This document shows, one piece after another, positions 49,832 to 58,629 of a stretch of DNA of 64,000 nt. Below the pieces are notes generated by a model. It saw only the letters and a program-made list of their open reading frames with translations, was not told the origin of the DNA and did not search any database. The DNA lies in the NCBI GenBank assembly GCA_023443865.1, contig JAEZST010000011.1:1-64000 (forward strand), in the 5' to 3' direction. The position numbers and the translations under genes were made by a program. The DNA comes from Spirochaetota bacterium. Its GTDB lineage: Bacteria; Spirochaetota; Spirochaetia; Treponematales; Treponemataceae. Within the stretch, counting starts at the first letter, position 1. Every line of letters starts with the position of its first letter.

Positions 49832-51622
49832 TTAGTCAGGTAACCAGGCCACCGCCACGGCACCGATGCCGGCGTGTATTCCGACGGCGGGGGATATTTC
49901 CGAGACGAACTCGGCCTTTTTCCCGAGAACGCCCTCGATATCCGCGGCCATCTTGTGGGCCAGATCGGGAGAGGAGGCGTGCACTACCGCGTACCGACCG
50001 ATTCGCGGGGCGTTCTTCGCCACTATGCCGAGCATTTTTTTCCTGCTTCCGGCGGAGGAAAAAGAGGCCCCGAAGGCGATTCCCTTTCCCGCCCCGTCCA
50101 GGGAAATGATGGGCTTGAGGTTCGCGAGGGCGGCGATAAAGCCCTTCAGGGCGCTCACCCTCCCGCCTCGGACCATATACTTGAAGGTAGCCACGCTGAC
50201 GAAGATTTTCGCCCCGGCGATTCTACGCTCGAGCCGCTCGAGAATTTCGTCCCTGCCCAAGCCCCGCGCCGCGTCTTCCGCGGCCGCGAGAACCGCAAGG
50301 CCCTGGGCGGCGGAATTGAGCCGGCTATCTATCACGGAAACGGGGTATCCTCCGTCCCGAAGCCCCTTGGCGGCGTTATCCATCACCTTCCAGGTCCCGC
50401 TGAGGGCCTTTCCCACGGGAATCGCGACGATTGAATCGTAATGGGTCGAAAGCCACGAGAATACCTGTTCCACGCGCCGCGGATCGGGTACCGAACTGCC
50501 GGGATAGTCTTCCCGCGCGTCTAGGTAGGGATAGAAGGTTTCCGGGGTTATGGTCACCCGGTCCAGGTATTCGTCCTTTCCCCACAGTATCTTTTGGGGA
50601 ATAACGTGGACCTGGTAGCGGTCGGCCAATTCCCGGGGCAGGTCCGCGATGGAATCGGTCACGATCGCCACCGGGGAAACCCTTCGATGCACCGCCTCGC
50701 GCTGGAGGTGCATGTCGTCGACCTTCTGCTCGATTATGGAGCCGAAGTCCCGAAGGCGCAGGAATATTCCCGCGGGATCGTCGGTATGCACGTGGATCCT
50801 CGTTTTGTCCCGGCCTTCGCTGATCACCAGGGAGTCTCCTGATCCGGTAAGCGCCTCGCGGAGTTCCTGGGCGGGAACGCGGGCGCCGAGCAAGGCCTCG
50901 GTGCAATACCGGAACGAAAGGGGAACCCCGTCGTCGGGTACCTCGTGTCCCGCCTCTTCGGCCGGGGGGGCGGAAAGAATCATGCGCTTGCGGCCTTCTG
51001 GCCTTTCCCCCGTAAGGATCATGCGGCATATGCCCTCGATAAAGGCGACGAATCCAGAGGCGCCCGCGTCCACAACGCGTGCGGTTCGGAGTTCCTCAAG
51101 CTGCTCCTTGGTATCTTCCAGGGCGCGGCGGGCGGTATGCGCCGCTTCCAGCATGAGCTCGCCGAAATCGTGAATCTTGGCGCCGAGCCGGTGCATTTCC
51201 TCGGACCAAACCCTGAGCAACGTGAGAAGGGTTCCTTCCCGGGGATTTTCCACCGCGCCGTAGGTTAACGCCGCCGCGTTCTTGAGCGCGAGGGCGAATT
51301 CCCCCGTGGACATGGTCTCCCTGCCCACGCATTCACGGGCGAGGCCATTGAGGAATTGGGCGAGGATTATCCCGGAGTTGCCCCTGGCCCCCGAAAGCGC
51401 CCGGTCCGCGATATGGCCCAAGGTATCGGAGAGTGAGCGGGTTACCCGGGGAACCTGCAGGGTGGAATGGAAGGTAGAAACCATATTCGTTCCCGTGTCG
51501 CCGTCGGGCACGGGAAATACGTTGATCTCGTTGATCCTTTTTTTCTCTTTGGCGAGGTTTTCGTAGCCGGAGAGAAATCCGTCATACAGGATGAAACCGT
51601 TAAGCCTGGCGACTTCTGTCAT
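49832..51622 (-). CDS. FakA-FakB fusion: DhaL kinase plus DegV fatty-acid-binding protein
   Basis: This 596-residue protein fuses two partners normally encoded separately. Residues 1-210 form the DhaL-type kinase domain of FakA (NVFPVPDGDTGTNM for Mg/ATP binding, SGARGNSGIILAQFL). Residues 225-310 are FakA's middle domain (YCTEALL, RIHVHTDDP). Residues 315-594 are a DegV/FakB fatty-acid-binding domain (VAIVTDSIADLP, SSVPDPRRV, VATFKYMVRGGRVS). Together they should bind a free fatty acid and phosphorylate it to acyl-phosphate. The FakA C-terminal domain appears replaced by FakB. It is the last gene of an operon with plsY, which uses acyl-phosphate. Confidence 0.88.
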   Translation of the reverse strand: MTEVARLNGFILYDGFLSGYENLAKEKKRINEINVFPVPDGDTGTNMVSTFHSTLQVPRVTRSLSDTLGHIADRALSGARGNSGIILAQFLNGLARECVGRETMSTGEFALALKNAAALTYGAVENPREGTLLTLLRVWSEEMHRLGAKIHDFGELMLEAAHTARRALEDTKEQLEELRTARVVDAGASGFVAFIEGICRMILTGERPEGRKRMILSAPPAEEAGHEVPDDGVPLSFRYCTEALLGARVPAQELREALTGSGDSLVISEGRDKTRIHVHTDDPAGIFLRLRDFGSIIEQKVDDMHLQREAVHRRVSPVAIVTDSIADLPRELADRYQVHVIPQKILWGKDEYLDRVTITPETFYPYLDAREDYPGSSVPDPRRVEQVFSWLSTHYDSIVAIPVGKALSGTWKVMDNAAKGLRDGGYPVSVIDSRLNSAAQGLAVLAAAEDAARGLGRDEILERLERRIAGAKIFVSVATFKYMVRGGRVSALKGFIAALANLKPIISLDGAGKGIAFGASFSSAGSRKKMLGIVAKNAPRIGRYAVVHASSPDLAHKMAADIEGVLGKKAEFVSEISPAVGIHAGIGAVAVAWLPD

Positions 51623-51646
51623 AGTGAGACTCCATGAAAACCTTCG

Positions 51647-52288
51647 TCAAAAAAGGCGCTTTTCCCGGCCCTCCAAGAGAGCCTTGATATTCTTCCGGTG
51701 ACTCGCGATCACCATGATCGGCACGAAAACGGTAAAAGCCGTCAAGGGGCCGTCGAGACCCAAACCGAGGGCGAGGGAAATGCCCGCGTAAAGGAAGGGA
51801 ACCGAGGCGGCGGCGATCAGCGAGGCTACGGAGGCCCTGCGGAACAGGGCCAGGGCGAGGCCGAACAGGACGATGCAGGCGGGAAAGAGGGGGGGAAAGA
51901 GCGCCGTGAGGACGCCCGCTCCCGTGGCCACTCCCTTGCCGCCCCGAAAGCCCAAGAAAACGGGGAACAAATGGCCAAGGACTGCGGCCGTACCGGTAAG
52001 AATGCCCGGAACGGCGCCGGATAAAAACGCGGCATTCCCCGACTGAAAGGCCGGTACCCCATAATGGGCGACCAAAAAAACGGGCACGAACCCCTTCGCG
52101 AAATCCGCCGCCGCCACGGCAAAGGCCGGCCCGGGACCGAGAACGCGCAGGGCGTTGGTGGCCCCTACGTTTCCGCTTCCCAGGGCGCGGATATCCTTGC
52201 CCTTTAGGAACCGCACGGCAAGGTACGCCGCGGGAATGGAACCGGCGAGATAGGCCAGCGCCGCGGCGAGGATCAGGAACGGTATCAT
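51647..52288 (-). CDS. plsY: Acyl-phosphate:glycerol-3-phosphate acyltransferase
   Basis: 213 residues from ATG 52288, which overlaps the stop of the upstream gene (TAATG). About five to six membrane helices are visible. PlsY motifs are present: GSIPAAYLAVRFLKGKDIRALGSGNVGATNALRVLG, then GHLFPVFLGFRGGKGVATG and ASHRKNIKALLEG at the C-terminus. It acylates glycerol-3-phosphate at position 1 using acyl-phosphate, the first step of phospholipid synthesis, at the inner face of the membrane. The acyl donor can come from the Fak fusion encoded just downstream. Confidence 0.94.
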   Translation of the reverse strand: MIPFLILAAALAYLAGSIPAAYLAVRFLKGKDIRALGSGNVGATNALRVLGPGPAFAVAAADFAKGFVPVFLVAHYGVPAFQSGNAAFLSGAVPGILTGTAAVLGHLFPVFLGFRGGKGVATGAGVLTALFPPLFPACIVLFGLALALFRRASVASLIAAASVPFLYAGISLALGLGLDGPLTAFTVFVPIMVIASHRKNIKALLEGREKRLF

Positions 52289-53061
52289 TACCCTCTCCGG
52301 GGAGGCCGGGGTACGAGAAGCGGCGTATTCTTCTTGTACGCGCGGTACTCCTCGCTGTCGCCCCATTTCCCGTCCGCCGCCTTCTCAAGAAGCGGCACGC
52401 CGCTCACGAAGCGGATAAGCAACGTGATGAACAGGGGACCGAGGAAATAGAAATATTCGGCGCCCCGGAACACGAAAAGCCCGGGAAAGGAGATTGCCCA
52501 CCATAAAAGCATCTCCCCGAAATAGTTTGGATGGCGGGACCAGGCCCAAAGCCCTCCCTTCATGAATTTCCCCCGGTTAGCTTCGTCGGTTTTAAACCGG
52601 TATTTCTGGGCATCGGCGACCGCCTCCGCGAGAAAGCCCGCGAGAAAGCCCGCGACGGAGACCGCAAGCGCCCACGCCGGCGGCTCGACTCCCGCGGGAA
52701 CGGACAGGATCCCGTACACCGGAAGCATGACCACCCATACGGTTACCGCCTGCAGGAGCCAAAACATGCCGAAACGCACCGGGTTATCCCGCTTGTCGTC
52801 GAACCGGTGGTCCACCTTAATGCGAAGGATTCTATTGAAAAGATACCCACCGAGGCGAAGGCCCCAGAGGACGACCATGGCCGAGACCGCGATCTGCGCC
52901 GCGCCGTGGTTTTGGGAGAAGAGGTATAACCCCGCCGTTAAAAGCACGAAGGAAAGGCTATACGTTATGTCCGTAAATACGTCGGTTCGAAGTAACGCCG
53001 CGAAGATGAAGAATACCCCGTTCAAGGCGAGACTCGCGCATAGAGCGTAGAGCAAATTCAT
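52288..53061 (-). CDS. DUF1295 (steroid 5-alpha-reductase-like) membrane protein
   Basis: 257 residues from ATG 53061 (AGGAGG upstream). Six to seven membrane helices are predicted. The C-terminal part carries GGLWAWSRHPNYFGEMLLWW and KKNTPLLVP, the signature of DUF1295 and related isoprenylcysteine methyltransferase/5-alpha-reductase-like proteins. The domain may bind an NADPH or SAM cofactor and modify a lipid or isoprenoid. It is first in the operon with plsY and the Fak fusion, which supports a role in membrane-lipid metabolism. Reaction unknown. Confidence 0.82.
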   Translation of the reverse strand: MNLLYALCASLALNGVFFIFAALLRTDVFTDITYSLSFVLLTAGLYLFSQNHGAAQIAVSAMVVLWGLRLGGYLFNRILRIKVDHRFDDKRDNPVRFGMFWLLQAVTVWVVMLPVYGILSVPAGVEPPAWALAVSVAGFLAGFLAEAVADAQKYRFKTDEANRGKFMKGGLWAWSRHPNYFGEMLLWWAISFPGLFVFRGAEYFYFLGPLFITLLIRFVSGVPLLEKAADGKWGDSEEYRAYKKNTPLLVPRPPRRG

Positions 53062-53077
53062 AAAGCCTCCTATTTGT

Positions 53078-53115
53078 ATTGTATACAATGTAATTCAGCA
53101 ATATACCGCAGTCAA
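53078..53115 (-). promoter_or_regulatory. Promoter and operator of the lipid operon
   Basis: On the minus strand TTGACT (53110-53115) and TACATT (53087-53092) are 17 nt apart. A perfect palindrome ATTGTATACAAT (53078-53089) overlaps the -10 and start-site region. Its form (TTGTATACAA) resembles GntR-type operators, so a repressor sensing lipid status is plausible (inference). Confidence 0.6.
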
Positions 53116-53254
53116 GTAATATTTAGGTAACATTTTTGCGATTTTTCTCGTTCATGACTCATTAGACCCGAACGTGCCGCTTCTCGTTGCGCTACCGCCA
53201 CCCGAATACCGCCGCTTTCTTGACCTTCTCGGGCCGGCGTGAGACTCTACCCGC

Positions 53255-54010
53255 ATGAATTTCGATCTTTCGTCCCTCCAACCGTATCAGTGGGCGCTGG
53301 GAATCCTGAGCGGCCTGGTCATCGGGGCGTCAAAAACGGGCCTGAACGGACTGAACCTTATCTTCGTCCCGCTGAACGCCATCGCCTTCGGGAGCCGCGC
53401 GTCCACCGGGATTATCCTGCCGATGCTCTGCGTCGGGGATATCCTGGCGGTTGCCTGGTACCGCCGCCACGCCCAAATCGCGTATCTCGTCAGGCTCTTG
53501 CCCTGGACCCTGGCGGGCATTGGGCTCGGGACCTTCGTGGGGGCTTCTCTCGCCGAAAGCGCCTTCAAGCTACTGCTCGGTTCCATCATCGCGGCGCTTT
53601 TGCTCGTCATGATTTGGCAGGATAGGCGCGGCAAGGAAGCGCTCTATCCCCGCTCCTGGTGGTTTTCCGCCGCGGCGGGCTTGCTGGCGGGCTTTACCAC
53701 CATGGTGGGCAACGCCGCGGGTGCCGTCATGTCCCTGTATCTTTTATCGATGAGATTGCCGAAAAACGCGTTTATCGGTACCGCCGCGTGGTTTTTCCTC
53801 GCGGTGAACCTGACGAAGGTACCGCTCCAGCTTTTCGTCTGGCGGAATATCGGACTCGAAAGCCTTGCCTTCGACGCCCTCATGGTTCCCGCCATAATCC
53901 TCGGCGCCTTTGTCGGCCTCACGCTTGCCGGCAAGATTCCCGAACGGGCGTACCGCGCGTTTATCCTTTCAATGACGGCCCTTGCCGCCCTTCTGATGGC
54001 ACTCGCCTGA
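53255..54010 (+). CDS. TSUP (TauE/SafE) family permease
   Basis: This 251-residue protein has about seven to eight membrane helices and the TSUP pattern, including GLVIGASKTGLNGLNLIFVPLNAI near the start and GFTTMVGNAAGAVMSLYLL in the middle, the two related half-motifs. Family members export or import sulphite, sulphoacetate, thiosulphate or other small organosulphur and carboxylic anions. The upstream ribosome-binding site is weak. It stands alone, convergent with the VanZ-like gene, so its substrate cannot be inferred from context. Confidence 0.85.
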   Translation: MNFDLSSLQPYQWALGILSGLVIGASKTGLNGLNLIFVPLNAIAFGSRASTGIILPMLCVGDILAVAWYRRHAQIAYLVRLLPWTLAGIGLGTFVGASLAESAFKLLLGSIIAALLLVMIWQDRRGKEALYPRSWWFSAAAGLLAGFTTMVGNAAGAVMSLYLLSMRLPKNAFIGTAAWFFLAVNLTKVPLQLFVWRNIGLESLAFDALMVPAIILGAFVGLTLAGKIPERAYRAFILSMTALAALLMALA

Positions 54011-54041
54011 ATCGATTGGCCTTTATTCAGGCGTCGGCGCA

Positions 54042-55055
54042 TCACGGTACCGCTTCGCCCGCGTCTTGCCGGGCCCGACGGAACCGGAAATAGCCGATCA
54101 GCGCGCCGGCCATGCCGCCGAGGGTATTCAGGATAAGGTCGAGGAGGGACGAATCGCGGCCCGGAATCCAGATTTGCGCAATCTCGATGCTCAGGCTGAA
54201 AAGGAAGCACGCGCCGAGGGCGGTAAAAACGCCCCGCAAGCCCCGCAACGGAACGCTAACGTTCATGAACAGCAATAAGCCGAGCGGAAGAAAGCCGGTA
54301 AAGTTGAAAAACACGTCAGAAAGCATGGAATCCCTTCCCAGGGAAGCGAGGGACGGCAGCCTGAGCGCGCCGGGATCGAGATCCATTACCCGCTTGGGAC
54401 GAATCAGGGCGGGGTAAGAATCGTATCCCCGCTCCCTGAAATCGAAGTCCAGATCGGGCCCAAGCGACAGGCTCAGGAGCTCGCCGTTCCACGGGCTCGT
54501 TCCGTTAATCCGGTTGCCGAGAACCAGTATATCCTTATCGCGGGGCTCGGGCAGGGCGAGCACGAGGTTTTTGTTCCTGCCGACCGGAATGCCGTTCCGC
54601 GACACCACGGTGCCCGCCGCTGACGAAACGATCTCCAGTCGCTCCAAGGCCTCCAGGGAACCGAGGTCCGCGTAAATCTTGGGAAGCCGCCGCCGGTTAC
54701 TGTAATCCCCGTTGTTCAGGACCATCAGGTTCGAGCCCCATTGGCCTATGGTCAGTTCCTCGCCCGATTCCGCGTTGAAGATTTGCACGATGGTGCCGAA
54801 GCGGGGCCGGCTGCCCATTCCCCGCACGAGCTCCAGCGAAATGCGGGTTTCGTTTTCTGGCGGGTTTTCGCCGGAAAACAGCCGCTTGCCGTACAGCATG
54901 GAATTTGGCTCGAACCGGACGCCGCCCTGGGCTCCCGGCCAGCTCAGTTCGTTGGACAAAAAACGCCCGCCCGGCCTAAAGCCGAAAAAGCTTAGGGCAA
55001 CCGCGAGGAGAACGAGTAGATTCTTTTTGCCGAGTATGACTTTTACCCTGCCCAT
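54042..55055 (-). CDS. VanZ-like membrane protein with LamG-like N-terminal domain
   Basis: This 337-residue protein has an N-terminal helix (LLVLLAVALSFFGF). A soluble beta-rich region of about 210 residues follows, resembling a concanavalin/LamG-like sandwich (RISLELVRGMGSRPRFGTIVQIFNA, LVLGNRINGTSPWNGELLSLSL). Then comes a C-terminal VanZ-like segment of three to four helices (DVFFNFTGFLPLGLLLF, SIEIAQIWIPGRDSSLLDLILNTLGGMAGALIGYF). VanZ-like domains occur in cell-envelope proteins of unclear function. The LamG-like part may bind a glycan outside the membrane. GGAG lies upstream of the ATG. The gene is single. Confidence 0.8.
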   Translation of the reverse strand: MGRVKVILGKKNLLVLLAVALSFFGFRPGGRFLSNELSWPGAQGGVRFEPNSMLYGKRLFSGENPPENETRISLELVRGMGSRPRFGTIVQIFNAESGEELTIGQWGSNLMVLNNGDYSNRRRLPKIYADLGSLEALERLEIVSSAAGTVVSRNGIPVGRNKNLVLALPEPRDKDILVLGNRINGTSPWNGELLSLSLGPDLDFDFRERGYDSYPALIRPKRVMDLDPGALRLPSLASLGRDSMLSDVFFNFTGFLPLGLLLFMNVSVPLRGLRGVFTALGACFLFSLSIEIAQIWIPGRDSSLLDLILNTLGGMAGALIGYFRFRRARQDAGEAVP

Positions 55056-55101
55056 GCCCGCATTCTCCTAAATTTTCGGCGCTCCGGCAATACGAGGGGA
55101 A

Positions 55102-56196
55102 TCACGGCATCGCTTCGTTAATCTTTCTGAAATCCTCGCAAATGGGAAGAAAGAGGTCGACGATCTCCGGGTCAAAGGACTCGCCCCGTTCCGCCCGGAT
55201 GATTTCCACGGCCCGCTCGTGGGATTGCGCCTTTTTGTAGGGCCGGTCATGGGTAATCGCGTCGTAGGTATCGCAGAGCGCCACGATCCGGCCGCTCAGG
55301 GGGATAGCCGTTCCCGAAAGCCGGCGCGGATATCCCTTCCCGTTCCACCGTTCATGGTGGGTCATGGCGATTTCCCGACCGAGGGCGAGATAATCCTTGC
55401 GGCCCAGATGCTTCTCCAGCGCCTTTCCCGCTATATAGGTATGCTGTTTCATTGCCTCCATTTCGTGGGGCGTGAGCTTGTCCGGTTTCAAAAGGAGCGT
55501 GTCGGAAATGCCGACCTTGCCGATATCGTGAAGCACGGAGGAAACGGCGATATCCTCCACGTACTCCTCGGTAACCCATCGATCGCGCCTGCCGTGCGCC
55601 AGGAAATACTCCCGGGCCAGCCGATGGGTAAACGCCTCTACGCGTTTCAGGTGTTCGCCCGTGGTGGAATCGCGCAGTTCCACGAGCTTCGCCAGATTGT
55701 AAATGGTCTTCCGGTTGTCCACCTTAATGTCTTCTATCAGGTCGAGCAGGGTTTTAATGAACATTTCGCGGTTTTGCAGGGCAGTGAGCACGTCCGACTT
55801 GTCCTTGATGATGACGACGAAATCGATCCTCGGGCAGATATTCAAGGGAACCAGCTTTACCTCGAAGAGCTTTTTGTCCCCGAACTCGAACTCGTCGATC
55901 AGCACGTCCCGCAAGACAATGGTTTGGCGGGAATGGATGAAGGGAAGGCTTTCCGCGGACAGGGAATCGCCGGGGGGAACGTAATCGAACAGGAAATCCG
56001 ATTCGGGCTCGGAATGGGAAATTCTGAACAATTTTTTGAAAGAGGGATTCCAGGCGACGATTCGCCCGGAAAGATCGATTTCGGCGATGCCGTTGGTACT
56101 CGATTCAACGATCGCCTCCAGCTTGCCGTTCAATGCGCAGAGGTTTTCCACGATTTCAAGATAGACGTCGTCGGTTACAGCGGTCTTTCTCTTCAT
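55102..56196 (-). CDS. PAS - HD-GYP domain protein (c-di-GMP phosphodiesterase-like)
   Basis: This 364-residue cytoplasmic protein begins with a PAS domain (AIVESSTNGIAEIDLSGRIVAWNPSFKKLF). It ends with an HD-GYP-type domain: LRDSTTGEHLKRVEAFTHRLA, VLHDIGKVGI, THHERWNGKGYPRRLSG and LCDTYDAITHDRPYK. The metal-binding HD and the GYP segment (here GKGYP) are present, so c-di-GMP hydrolysis is plausible; in the DGxGYP consensus the D is replaced by N. The PAS domain may sense redox or a small ligand. It adds a third c-di-GMP enzyme type to the window, with the GGDEF at 10752 and the EAL at 14544. Confidence 0.88.
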   Translation of the reverse strand: MKRKTAVTDDVYLEIVENLCALNGKLEAIVESSTNGIAEIDLSGRIVAWNPSFKKLFRISHSEPESDFLFDYVPPGDSLSAESLPFIHSRQTIVLRDVLIDEFEFGDKKLFEVKLVPLNICPRIDFVVIIKDKSDVLTALQNREMFIKTLLDLIEDIKVDNRKTIYNLAKLVELRDSTTGEHLKRVEAFTHRLAREYFLAHGRRDRWVTEEYVEDIAVSSVLHDIGKVGISDTLLLKPDKLTPHEMEAMKQHTYIAGKALEKHLGRKDYLALGREIAMTHHERWNGKGYPRRLSGTAIPLSGRIVALCDTYDAITHDRPYKKAQSHERAVEIIRAERGESFDPEIVDLFLPICEDFRKINEAMP

Positions 56197-56350
56197 ATAA
56201 GGCTAGTATAGCGTTTTTTTCGCGCGGCTGCCCCGCTATCCGCCGCGGGATCGCGCCCCGCGCCCGTGAATTCGGCATTAAACGTTTGCTTTTCCCGATG
56301 CGCGGGCATACTATTGTCCAATAGCGCCACGTACGCTACGGAGGAAAAGT

Positions 56351-56803
56351 ATGGCAGTATCGCAAATGACGCCCTCGCGCCTGGTTTTAAGAATCGCCCT
56401 GGCGGCGTTCCTGATCGTTACGGGGATTATGACGCTCCAGCTCGATTCGGGCTTTCTCGGGAAGCTCCAAGCCGGGTTCTCGGGCAACGAGTTGGCCAAC
56501 GCGGTTCACGGTTTCCTGAAGGGAGACGCGGCTACCCTGGTCATAGTCGCCCTGGGCATATTGGAATTGATCGCCGGCGCGTTCCTTATCGCGGGTTTTT
56601 TCATGGACGCCAAGGGGATCAACGGGATCGCGCTCCTGGTTATCCTGCTCCTATGGATTGCCGTCATCGTCTTGGTGGACGTCGTCGGGAAGGGCGGGCT
56701 GATGGACGGGGCGTTCAAGTCGGCGGGAACCTTCCTTTCCTTCCTGAAAACCCTTTCGGCCCACCTTCTGGTCCTGGGCGCCATCATGTCCGCGAAGGAA
56801 TAA
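56351..56803 (+). CDS. DoxX-like small membrane protein
   Basis: This 150-residue protein has four predicted helices (IALAAFLIVTGIMTL, LVIVALGILELIAGAFLIAGFF, IALLVILLLWIAVIVLVDVV, LLVLGAIMS). The arrangement resembles DoxX/DoxD-like proteins, although no cysteine or other diagnostic residue is visible. GGAGGAAAA precedes the ATG. It stands alone between the HD-GYP gene and the CE7 esterase. A membrane redox or permeability role is possible; no function is assigned. Confidence 0.68.
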   Translation: MAVSQMTPSRLVLRIALAAFLIVTGIMTLQLDSGFLGKLQAGFSGNELANAVHGFLKGDAATLVIVALGILELIAGAFLIAGFFMDAKGINGIALLVILLLWIAVIVLVDVVGKGGLMDGAFKSAGTFLSFLKTLSAHLLVLGAIMSAKE

Positions 56804-56844
56804 CGGACTGACCGCGCCCGCGAGGGAGCGGCGAATGCCGGGCC

Positions 56845-56878
56845 GGCGGATCCGCCGACACGGCGAATCCGCCGACAC
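56845..56878. repeat. 17-bp tandem repeat (two units)
   Basis: GGCGGATCCGCCGACAC is followed at once by GGCGAATCCGCCGACAC (one mismatch). The first unit contains the palindrome GGCGGATCCGCC. It lies in a short gap between convergent genes and might form a weak terminator. Confidence 0.5.
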
Positions 56879-56895
56879 GGTGACGCCCGGCGCCG

Positions 56896-57855
56896 TTAGG
56901 TTCGCTGGGCGAGGAAGGCTATCTTCTCCTCGTCGTGCCGCGAGAACCCCCCGTGACCGTAATCGGGATACACGCGAATTTCCTTCTCGGAACGGATCCG
57001 GTTATAGGCCGCGAAAACCGTGGAAGGGGGGCAAATCGTGTCTTCCAATCCCACGCTCACGAGGGCCTTCGCGCGGATACGCGGGGCGAGGTTGCACACG
57101 TCGAAGTAGCTCAGAGTACCGTAGACTTCGTCCTCGGTTTGATGGAGCTGGTCGTGAATCTTAAAGTAATGGTAGATTTCGTTGTACGGGCCCTCGCTTG
57201 AGATCTTTACCGAACGCCTGAAATGGCAGAGGTAGGGAACGTCGGAAAGCACGGCGCTTATCCGCGGGCTCAGGGCCGCGACGGCGAGGGCGATCGCCCC
57301 TCCCTGACTCCCGCCTTCCGCGGCGACGCGCGAGGCGTCGGTTTCGGGAAAGGCGCAGACCGCCTCCACCGCGCGCACGCAGTCCATGAAAACGTTCCGG
57401 TAATAGTAGCGGTCGCGGTCGGTGATGCCCAACGTCATCCAGCCAGAGGCGCCGCCGTTCGGGTAGGTCGCGAGGTCGGGCGATTCGGGGTTTTGCCCGC
57501 GGGTATCCACCATGAGAACCGACCTGCCCATCATCACGTATTTCAGGGCGCCGGCGACGGTAGCGCTGTTCCAGTTGTAGCCGTGAAAGAGAACCGAGGC
57601 GGGGACCTTCGAATTGCCCAAGCCGGCGGGGCGCACGTACCGGGCGCTAATACGGGAATTGCGGAAGCCGTCGAACCGTACCGTAAAGCATTCAACGGAA
57701 GCGACCGGGTACGGCAGGCGCTCCATCGTTACGTTAAGGGGCTGGGCGGCGGATTCGGCGAGGGAATCGTCCCAAAATCGGTCAAAATCGTCTTTCTTCT
57801 CGATTTCGGGGTTATAGGCCCTCAGCTCGTCCAGGGGCAGATCGAATAGGTTCAT
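56896..57855 (-). CDS. CE7-family acetyl esterase (acetyl xylan esterase / cephalosporin-C deacetylase)
   Basis: This 319-residue cytoplasmic protein has the CE7 signature set: the RGQ motif (MVDTRGQNPE near 117), nucleophile S183 in EGGSQGGAIAL, the aspartate in GLEDTICPP, and the catalytic His in YGHGGF. Length agrees with characterised CE7 enzymes. It removes acetyl groups from xylo-oligosaccharides or small acetylated esters after uptake. AAGGAGA precedes the ATG. Glycoside hydrolase genes follow on the same strand at 58630-63906, separated by rpsD, so it likely belongs functionally to the same carbohydrate programme. Confidence 0.9.
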   Translation of the reverse strand: MNLFDLPLDELRAYNPEIEKKDDFDRFWDDSLAESAAQPLNVTMERLPYPVASVECFTVRFDGFRNSRISARYVRPAGLGNSKVPASVLFHGYNWNSATVAGALKYVMMGRSVLMVDTRGQNPESPDLATYPNGGASGWMTLGITDRDRYYYRNVFMDCVRAVEAVCAFPETDASRVAAEGGSQGGAIALAVAALSPRISAVLSDVPYLCHFRRSVKISSEGPYNEIYHYFKIHDQLHQTEDEVYGTLSYFDVCNLAPRIRAKALVSVGLEDTICPPSTVFAAYNRIRSEKEIRVYPDYGHGGFSRHDEEKIAFLAQRT

Positions 57856-57912
57856 GGCGGTTCTCCTTATGGGCTTATTTTACCATAACGCCGAGAATTC
57901 CGCCGCCCTCGC

Positions 57913-58497
57913 TCACTTCGAATAGAGTTCCACGATCATCGCTTCCCGAACGTCAAAATCCACGTCGGAGCGTTGGGGTTCCCGGAGAACCTTCACGCTA
58001 TTCGACTCCCCGTCCCGGGAAAGCCATTCGGGAAGGGCGCGCGCCCTTGACCGATCCCGGTTTTCCAGGGTTTTGGCCATGTCGTCCCGCAGGGCAATCT
58101 CGTCGCCCGGCTTAACCGCCTGCGACGGAATGCTTACCCGACGGCCGTTCACCGTCACGTGACGGTGGGAAACCAGCTGCCGCGCCTCGGCCCGTGTTTT
58201 CGCCAGGCCCGAGCGGAATACCGCGTTGTCGAGCCGTTTTTCCATCAGCGCCAAAAGGTTTTCGCCCGTGCTCCCTCCCTGGCGCAGGGCCTTCTCGAAA
58301 TTACGGCGGAACTGGCGCTCCATCACCCCGTACACGAACTTCACTTTCTGCTTTTCCTTGAGCTGTAGGGCGTAGGCGCTCGGCTTGGAACGGGCCGGCG
58401 CCGCGCGCTTCGACGGCTTTCCCCCATAGCCCAGCAGGGCAGCCTCTATTCCCAGGTACGCGCATCTTTTCCGTACGGGTCCTCTTTGTATTGCCAT
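57913..58497 (-). CDS. rpsD: 30S ribosomal protein S4
   Basis: 194 residues from ATG 58497 (AGGAGG upstream). It shows the S4 pattern: KEKQKVKFVYGVMERQFRRNFEKA, NLLALMEKRLDNAVFRSGLAKTRAEARQLVSHRHVTVNGRRV (the S4 RNA-binding domain) and ending MIVELYSK. It binds 16S rRNA early in small-subunit assembly. The N-terminal zinc-type cysteine cluster found in some S4 proteins is absent. The gene is monocistronic, away from the rpoA operon, with its own consensus promoter, an arrangement also known in some spirochaetes. Confidence 0.93.
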   Translation of the reverse strand: MAIQRGPVRKRCAYLGIEAALLGYGGKPSKRAAPARSKPSAYALQLKEKQKVKFVYGVMERQFRRNFEKALRQGGSTGENLLALMEKRLDNAVFRSGLAKTRAEARQLVSHRHVTVNGRRVSIPSQAVKPGDEIALRDDMAKTLENRDRSRARALPEWLSRDGESNSVKVLREPQRSDVDFDVREAMIVELYSK

Positions 58498-58533
58498 ATG
58501 GCCTCCTGTCATCGCTTTATGTTGAGCATGGCT

Positions 58534-58562
58534 AACATAAGGAGGAAAACCGGTTTTGTCAA
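58534..58562 (-). promoter_or_regulatory. rpsD promoter
   Basis: On the minus strand TTGACA (58557-58562) and TATGTT (58534-58539) are 17 nt apart, giving an mRNA leader of about 30 nt. The -35 matches consensus perfectly. Confidence 0.7.
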
Positions 58563-58629
58563 CCGGACGGCGTGGCCGCGGGCAGCCGTAAGCGCGCGGA
58601 GGCGCCGAGACCGCCCTTCGCCAAACCGC

